A DNA stretch of 64,000 nt, from contig NZ_CAJSLV010000001.1 in NCBI RefSeq assembly GCF_907177275.1, forward strand, positions 1-64,000, read 5' to 3'. The translations under genes were made by a program, and so were the position numbers. Below the pieces are notes generated by a model that saw nothing but the letters and a program-made list of their open reading frames with translations, had not been told where the DNA came from and ran no database searches. Origin of the DNA: Actinacidiphila cocklensis. GTDB taxonomy: Bacteria > Actinomycetota > Actinomycetes > Streptomycetales > Streptomycetaceae. This document shows, one piece after another, positions 59,475 through 64,000 of the stretch. The stretch's first letter is position 1. The number at the start of each line of letters is the position of its first letter.

Positions 59475-60227
59475 TCAGACAGCCACGCGGCCGCCGTCGA
59501 CAGGCAGCACCGCCCCGTGCACGAAGCTCGCCGCCTCACCCGCCAGATAGCCGATCGCCGCGGCGATCTCCGAGGGGGCAGCCGGCCGGCCGGCGGGCGC
59601 CTGGGCGGCGAGGGCGTCGAGGGCCTCGCCCATCCCGGCAGTGCCCTCGGTGCGGGTGGGGCCGGGCTGCACGGCGTTGACGCGCACTCCGTGCGGCCCG
59701 AACTCAGCCGCCCACGCCTTGGTCAGCAGATTCAGCGCCGCCTTGCTCGATCCGTACAGCGCCATCCCCGCGGCGCCGTTTTCCGCGACCATCGTGCTGA
59801 CGTTCACGATGGCGCCGCGGCCTCGTTCCGCCATGGCAGGCGCGAGTTCCGCCACCAGGTAGAAGGGCGCCTTCACATTCACCGCGTAAACGGTGTCGAC
59901 ATCGCTCTCCCTGGCCTGTTCCGTGGGTCCGAACGGAAAGACGCCGGCGTTGTTCACCAGAATGTCGACCCGGCCGCCGCCCAATTCACGCGCCTCGCGG
60001 GCCAACCGCCGTACCGAATCGGAATCCGACAGGTCGGCCGCCACGAAGTCGGCCTTGCCGCCGCGCTTCCTGATCGCCTCCACCACGGCCTCGCCCCGCA
60101 CCCGGTCCCGGCCCGCGACCAGCACATGCGCGCCCCGCTCGGCGAGCAACGCCGCGGTGGCCGCACCGATACCGCTGGTCGCCCCGGTCACCAGAGCGAC
60201 GCTGCCCGCCGGAATCGTGGAAATCAT
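59475..60227 (-). CDS. short-chain dehydrogenase/reductase
   Basis: The product is 250 residues from ATG 60227 with CAGGGGAA upstream; further in-frame starts upstream lack support. Motifs are complete for a classical SDR: VTGATSGIGAATAALLAERG, ILVNNAGVFPFG, IVNVSTMVAENG (Ser), YGSSKAAL (Tyr-x-x-x-Lys) and VNAVQPGPTRTEGT. The C terminus ASFVHGAVLPVDGGRVAV is the usual FabG-like end. The likely activity is reversible NAD(P)H-dependent ketone reduction; the substrate is unknown. It is divergent from the disulfide reductase gene across 222 bases. Confidence 0.92.
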   Translation of the reverse strand: MISTIPAGSVALVTGATSGIGAATAALLAERGAHVLVAGRDRVRGEAVVEAIRKRGGKADFVAADLSDSDSVRRLAREARELGGGRVDILVNNAGVFPFGPTEQARESDVDTVYAVNVKAPFYLVAELAPAMAERGRGAIVNVSTMVAENGAAGMALYGSSKAALNLLTKAWAAEFGPHGVRVNAVQPGPTRTEGTAGMGEALDALAAQAPAGRPAAPSEIAAAIGYLAGEAASFVHGAVLPVDGGRVAV

Positions 60228-60449
60228 CAGCCGTTCCCCTGCTTTCACTCTCATCGGTCGGTGAAGCGACCCGACCGCATTCATCGGAAGTCCGCGCGAA
60301 AACGCGGTGACAGTCACTGGAGCGCCCCCGCCCCCGGTGCGGATTCCACCGCAGCCATCGGCGCCCCCTATGGCTGCCATAAGGCACACACGCCACGCTC
60401 GGCGACGGATCTGCGGTGCGCAGGGGAAATCCGGGGTTACCGTCTGCTT

Positions 60450-61844
60450 GTGGCGGACGAGAACTACGACGTGATCGTGATCGGGACCAGCCAGGGCGGC
60501 CGGTTCCTCCCTGTCGATCTGGCGAAGGGGGGCAGGCGGGTGGCGCTCGTCGAGCGCGGCAGCCTGGGTGGCGTGTGTGTGAACACCGGGTGCACCCCTA
60601 CCAAGACGATGGTCGCCAGCGCGCGCCTGGCGTATCAGGCGCGACGCGGCGGAGAGTACGGCGTGCGGACCGGGCCGGTGTCGGTCGACCTGGCCGCGGT
60701 GCGCGAGCGCAAGCGGACGATGGTGGCCGGCGCGCGGGAGAACTACGCGAGCCGGCTGGCGCAGGACGGGCTCGACCTGATCGAGGGCGAGGCCCGGTTC
60801 ACCGGTCCCAAGACGGTCGAGGTCGCCCTTGGGGACGGCAGGACACGGGAGATCGGTGCACCGGTGATCGTCATCGACACCGGCTCCAGGCCCAGGCGGC
60901 CGGCGCTCGCCGGAGCGGAGGACATCGCCGTCCTGGACTCGACGTCGATCATGGAGCTGGGCGACCTGCCCGAGCACCTGGTCATTCTCGGCGGCGGCTA
61001 CATCGGGCTGGAGTTCGGCCAGATGTTCCGCAGGTTCGGCAGCGAGGTCACGATCGTCCAGACCGGCCCGCGACTGCTGATGGCGGAGGACGACGACGTC
61101 TCGGACGAGGTCGCCGCGATCCTGCGCGACGAGGGCACCACGATCCTGACGTCGGCGACGCCCGAACGGGTCGAGGAGGCAGGTGGCGGCCGGGTGCGGC
61201 TGACCGTCCGCACGCCGAACGGCGAGCAGCGCATCGAGGCCTCCCACCTGATGTCGGCCATCGGCCGCGTCCCCAACACCGAGGCCCTGACCACGGCGGA
61301 GGCCGGAATCCGGCTGCGCGGCAACGGCTCGGTCGAGGTCGACGAGTTCCTGGAGACCTCCGTCCCCGGTGTGTACGCGATGGGCGACGTCAAGGGCGGC
61401 CCGGCCTTCACACACCTCTCGTACGACGACTACCGGATCCTGCACGCCAACCTGCTCGGCGGGCGGAAGGCGAGCACGCGGGACCGGATCGTTCCCTACA
61501 CCGTCTTCATCGACCCGCAGCTCGGCCGCGTCGGCATGACCGAGCGGCAGGCCAGGGAGCAGGGCCGGGCGGTCCGGGTCGCAAAGCTGCCCATGAGCTC
61601 CGTCATCCGGGCGCTGGAGACCGGGGAGACGCGCGGCTTCATGAAGGCCGTCGTCGACGCGGACACCGGGGAGATCCTCGGCGCCGCCGTCCTCGGCGCG
61701 GAGGGCGGCGAGATCATGACCGTCATCCAGGTCGCCATGCTGGGCAAGCTCCGCTGCACGGCCATGGCGAACGCAGTCTTCACGCACCCGCTGCTGGCGG
61801 AGGGCCTCAACAGCCTCTTCGCGGCATTCGACGGGCAGGACTGA
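60450..61844 (+). CDS. pyridine nucleotide-disulfide oxidoreductase (MerA/lipoamide-dehydrogenase-like)
   Basis: The product is 464 residues. The redox-active disulfide is GGVCVNTGCTPTK (Cys43/Cys48). The NAD(P) site is HLVILGGGYIGLEFGQMFRR, the second FAD motif VPGVYAMGDVKGGPAFTHLS, and the C-terminal FTHPLLAEGLNSLF supplies the His-Glu pair. The first FAD motif is altered: VIVIGTSQGGRFLPVDLAK, where GxGxxG/A is expected. There is no N-terminal metal-binding domain and no C-terminal Cys pair, so it is not a mercuric reductase in the strict sense. GTG 60450 has no ribosome site; TACCGT at 60438-60443 could be the -10 box of a leaderless transcript. It is followed by a terminator hairpin. Confidence 0.9.
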   Translation: MADENYDVIVIGTSQGGRFLPVDLAKGGRRVALVERGSLGGVCVNTGCTPTKTMVASARLAYQARRGGEYGVRTGPVSVDLAAVRERKRTMVAGARENYASRLAQDGLDLIEGEARFTGPKTVEVALGDGRTREIGAPVIVIDTGSRPRRPALAGAEDIAVLDSTSIMELGDLPEHLVILGGGYIGLEFGQMFRRFGSEVTIVQTGPRLLMAEDDDVSDEVAAILRDEGTTILTSATPERVEEAGGGRVRLTVRTPNGEQRIEASHLMSAIGRVPNTEALTTAEAGIRLRGNGSVEVDEFLETSVPGVYAMGDVKGGPAFTHLSYDDYRILHANLLGGRKASTRDRIVPYTVFIDPQLGRVGMTERQAREQGRAVRVAKLPMSSVIRALETGETRGFMKAVVDADTGEILGAAVLGAEGGEIMTVIQVAMLGKLRCTAMANAVFTHPLLAEGLNSLFAAFDGQD

Positions 61845-61846
61845 CG

Positions 61847-61870
61847 GCGGGCAGCGTGGCCGCTGCCCGC
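61847..61870. terminator. terminator hairpin after the disulfide reductase gene
   Basis: Nine-base arms GCGGGCAGC (61847-61855) and GCTGCCCGC (61862-61870) with a six-base loop, three bases after the stop. The convergent phosphatase gene ends at 61916, so it may act in both directions. Confidence 0.75.
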
Positions 61871-61915
61871 ACCCGCACGGTTCGCCTGCCGTTCATCGAC
61901 GCGCTGCGCCGCCGG

Positions 61916-63148
61916 CTATGGCTGCGGGCGGCAGGGGGAGGCTTGCCCGGTGTCTGCGCCGGAGCTCACGTGTCGGTGCGTCTCCTGGGGGCCGTGCCAG
62001 TCCAGGCACATCACTGAGGCGTCGTCTTCGAGCCGGCCGCCGCATGCGTCCAGGACCGCGGTCGTCAGCGTCAGCACGGTCTCCCGCGGATGAAGGTCCC
62101 GGGTGCGTTCGATGAGGGCGGGCAGGTCCACCTTCTCCGCGTCGCGCTCCAGCATGCCGTCGGTGAGCATGAGCAGACGGTCACCGGGGCGTACGTCGAT
62201 GTCCTGGACGCGGTAGGGACGGGGTGTCGTCAACGTCAGCCCGAAGGGGTGGTCCACCTCGCAGACGACCTCTTCCACCACCCCGTCGCGCATGCGCAAG
62301 GGCCAGGGGTGGCCGGCGTTGACGAGCTGCGCCTGCCCGGTGTGGAGGTTGAGTCCCAGCAGCTGTCCGGTGGCGTGGCCATGGCCGTGGTCGGCCAGCG
62401 CCCGGTCGGCCTGGGAGGCCTGCTCGGCGAGTCCGGCTCCCGCACGGCGGGCGCCGCGCAGGGCGCCGACCAGGACGGTGGCGGCGAGGGCGGCCTCGAT
62501 GTGGTGGCCCATGGTGTCGGTCACCGACAGTTGCAGCGTGTCGCGGTCCAGGGTGTAGTCGAAGGTGTCGCCGCTGAGGTCTCCCGAGGGTTCCAGGTTC
62601 CCGCACAATGCGAACTGCGCGGCCTCGCACGACAGCGACGCGGGTAGTAGCTGGTACTGGATCTCTGCTGCCAGGGTGGGTGGCCTGGAGCGTTTGCCCC
62701 AGGTGTACAGATCGGTGAAGCGTCCGTTGGCGATCACGATGTAGGCCAGGATGTGGGCGGCCTCCCCGATCGCATCGAGCACCGCATCCCCGGCAGCGGT
62801 CGGCAGGAGCAGTTCCAGCAGTCCGATCGCGTCACCGCGGTTGGTGACCGGGACGATCACCCGCTGTCCCTGGCCGGTCGCCTCCTGATACAGCCGCTGC
62901 GTGCGGATCACCTGCTCGTAGACGCTTCCGAGCAGGTCGATCCGCTCCGCGTCCCGTCCGGTCTCCCCGGCGGTAGCGGTGGACAGCCGGGCCAGCGCCT
63001 TCCCTGTCAGGTCCAGGATGAGGAAGGAGACCTTTGTGGCCTCGAAACGCTGCCGCAGGTCCTCGGAGACCACATCGACGGCCTCCACCGGCGCCGCCGA
63101 CTCCGCTGCCGTCAGCAGCCGGGGAAGCTCGCTGTACACATCGCTCAC
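61916..63148 (-). CDS. GAF-PP2C (RsbU/SpoIIE-type) serine phosphatase
   Basis: The product is 410 residues. The first 150 residues form a GAF-like sensor ([40 protein letters not shown]). About 165-385 is the PP2C_SIG phosphatase with metal-binding acids in [33 protein letters not shown] and [18 protein letters not shown], and the final [12 protein letters not shown]. Such proteins dephosphorylate anti-sigma-factor antagonists and so control alternative sigma factors. No antagonist or kinase gene is adjacent. ATG 63148 follows GAGAAGGGAG. It is divergent from the alpha-galactosidase gene. Confidence 0.92.
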   Translation of the reverse strand: MSDVYSELPRLLTAAESAAPVEAVDVVSEDLRQRFEATKVSFLILDLTGKALARLSTATAGETGRDAERIDLLGSVYEQVIRTQRLYQEATGQGQRVIVPVTNRGDAIGLLELLLPTAAGDAVLDAIGEAAHILAYIVIANGRFTDLYTWGKRSRPPTLAAEIQYQLLPASLSCEAAQFALCGNLEPSGDLSGDTFDYTLDRDTLQLSVTDTMGHHIEAALAATVLVGALRGARRAGAGLAEQASQADRALADHGHGHATGQLLGLNLHTGQAQLVNAGHPWPLRMRDGVVEEVVCEVDHPFGLTLTTPRPYRVQDIDVRPGDRLLMLTDGMLERDAEKVDLPALIERTRDLHPRETVLTLTTAVLDACGGRLEDDASVMCLDWHGPQETHRHVSSGADTGQASPCRPQP

Positions 63149-63480
63149 CCGCCCAGCTCCCTTCTCCTCTCCTACCAGTGTGTCTCGTCACGACCGGTCC
63201 CGCCTTTCACCGAACGCGCTCGGTGGTTGCCCGCCGGTGACCGTCGGGTGTGTCCGTCGTGCTGCGGCTGCCGGCGGCCCGCCCGGCCGCGGCCCGACGC
63301 CTCCGCGACCCTCCTGTGTGGCGGACGGCGCGGTGGAGCGGCCCGTGGTTCCAAATTTTAGTTTATTAGTAATATTCGTTGACACCTCCCGGTGACGCCC
63401 CCACAGTTCTCGTCGTGGCGGACGCCCCTGGCCCTCAGCGGGTGTTGTGCCCCGATATCCCCAACATTCGGGAGAATTGG
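63149..63480. other. divergent region, phosphatase / alpha-galactosidase
   Basis: These 332 bases have no supported gene. The left two thirds are ordinary GC-rich sequence. The right third contains the AT-rich promoter or operator element listed separately and the GGGAGA ribosome site of the alpha-galactosidase at 63470-63475. Confidence 0.5.
63349..63407 (+). promoter_or_regulatory. AT-rich operator-like element and TTGACA -35 box upstream of the alpha-galactosidase
   Basis: TTGACA, a perfect -35 consensus, is at 63379-63384. CACAGT at 63402-63407, 17 bases on, is a possible weak -10. Immediately upstream is a run of about 30 nearly AT-only bases (63349-63378) with the direct repeat TTAGT at 63358-63362 and 63366-63370. 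Such AT islands beside glycosidase genes are usually binding sites for sugar-responsive LacI or ROK repressors; which family applies here cannot be told. Confidence 0.5.
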
Positions 63481-64000
63481 ATGACTTCGCATCGTTCAGG
63501 GATGGTGCGCACCCCCGGGGCGGTCGCCGCGGCGGTCGCCGCGGCACTGCTGGCGCTGGCGGTTCCCGGTACGGCCCAGGCGGTCGGCAGCCACCACGGC
63601 ACGGCCGGACAGCCGGCCGCCGGGGTGCCCGCGCACTACGACAGCGGCCTTGCTCCGACGCCCTCCATGGGCTGGAACACCTACTACGGGCTGGGTGCGC
63701 CGACCGAGACCCAGGTCAGGAGCGTCGCCGACTATCTGGTCAACAGCGGCCTGCGGCAGAGCGGCTACAGCATCGTCTGGCTCGACGGCGGCTGGCAGGC
63801 CGACACCCCCCGCGACACTCAGGGCCGGCTGACCGCCAACCCTGAGCGCTTCCCTTCAGGCATTCCCGCGTTGGTGAAGTACCTGCACCAGCGCGGCCTG
63901 AAGGCCGGTATCTACACCGACGCGGGGGACTACGACCCGGCCAGCTGCGGGCTCGGCAGTCGGGGCCACTACCAGCAGGATGCCGACCAGTTCGCCGACT
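63481..64000 (+). CDS. secreted GH27 alpha-galactosidase (5' part, cut by the window end)
   Basis: The first 173 codons are present. A signal peptide runs to about residue 36 (AVAAALLALAVPGTAQA, then VGSHH). The mature start LAPTPSMGWNTYYGLGAP, followed by SGYSIVWLDGGWQADTPRD, FPSGIPALVKYLHQRGLKAG and IYTDAGDYDPASCGLGS, is diagnostic of glycoside hydrolase family 27 (alpha-galactosidase/melibiase). The catalytic Asp region lies beyond the window. The usual substrates are alpha-galactosides such as melibiose or galactomannan side chains. ATG 63481 follows GGGAGA, and the gene has its own AT-rich promoter region. Confidence 0.93.
   Translation, partial: MTSHRSGMVRTPGAVAAAVAAALLALAVPGTAQAVGSHHGTAGQPAAGVPAHYDSGLAPTPSMGWNTYYGLGAPTETQVRSVADYLVNSGLRQSGYSIVWLDGGWQADTPRDTQGRLTANPERFPSGIPALVKYLHQRGLKAGIYTDAGDYDPASCGLGSRGHYQQDADQFAD

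Noticed and set aside
60450..61844. Annotation as mercuric reductase merA
   Set aside because: It lacks the HMA domain and the C-terminal Cys pair, and no other mer gene is present.

Overview
The window reads as chromosomal DNA from a high-GC actinomycete, almost certainly Streptomyces. Codons end in G or C, GTG starts are common, TTA codons are very rare, and the gene families (isorenieratene carotenoid genes, a SARP/AfsR regulator, ECF sigma factor, secreted S8 protease, RsbU-type phosphatase) are typical of that genus. No rRNA, tRNA or CRISPR array was seen.

Layout. 1-740: debris of two different transposases joined together. 783-1157: an NTF2-like protein. 1411-9982: a complete carotenoid locus as two convergent operons, crtY-crtT-crtU rightward and crtE-crtI-crtB-crtV leftward; together they predict GGPP to phytoene to lycopene to beta-carotene to isorenieratene. 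10355-16150: an SDR, a small membrane protein, a 5'-truncated FemX/VanK-type gene, a decayed IS5-family element and an intact murF paralogue. 16329-21193: a 1244-residue secreted subtilase with a neighbouring helix-turn-helix regulator. 21652-26444: a flavin-dependent oxidoreductase, an integrase scrap, then a divergent module of a double-domain Lrp/AsnC regulator, an amidohydrolase and a DUF3100-type membrane protein. The oxidoreductase, amidohydrolase and membrane protein each carry one TTA codon, so their translation is predicted to need the bldA tRNA. 26599-33158: a tightly overlapping set (epimerase, two glycosyltransferases, methyltransferase, membrane glycosyltransferase-like protein, cytochrome-b/molybdopterin fusion, membrane protein), probably building and exporting a glycan or glycolipid. 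33357-34707: a DUF2071 protein and a secreted beta-trefoil protein.

35107-55196 is the most unusual block: a type VII secretion-like locus. It holds a membrane protein, a three-ATPase EccC, two small helical secretion-type proteins on the opposite strand, a 2828-residue giant protein, an AAA ATPase of the EccA/CbbX class fused behind a beta-helix, and a membrane-anchored beta-trefoil protein. EccB, EccD, EccE and MycP are absent from the window. The giant has a secretion-type helical N terminus and membrane segments. It then shows at least three enzyme-like signatures: a Gly-Cys...His deamidase-like motif near residue 2020, a HEIGHxxGxxDE zinc-protease motif at 2458, and a C-terminal pierisin/scabin-like ADP-ribosyltransferase module at about 2680-2828. 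No immunity-type gene follows it. My inference is a multi-effector toxin exported by a pared-down type VII machine, possibly against non-bacterial targets.

55652-64000: ECF sigma factor, SARP regulator, LysR regulator, SDR, a pyridine nucleotide-disulfide reductase, a GAF-PP2C phosphatase, and the first 173 codons of a secreted GH27 alpha-galactosidase cut by the window end. Coordinates of starts were chosen from ribosome-binding sites, overlaps and family lengths; all family names are from motif recognition by eye and no database search was run.
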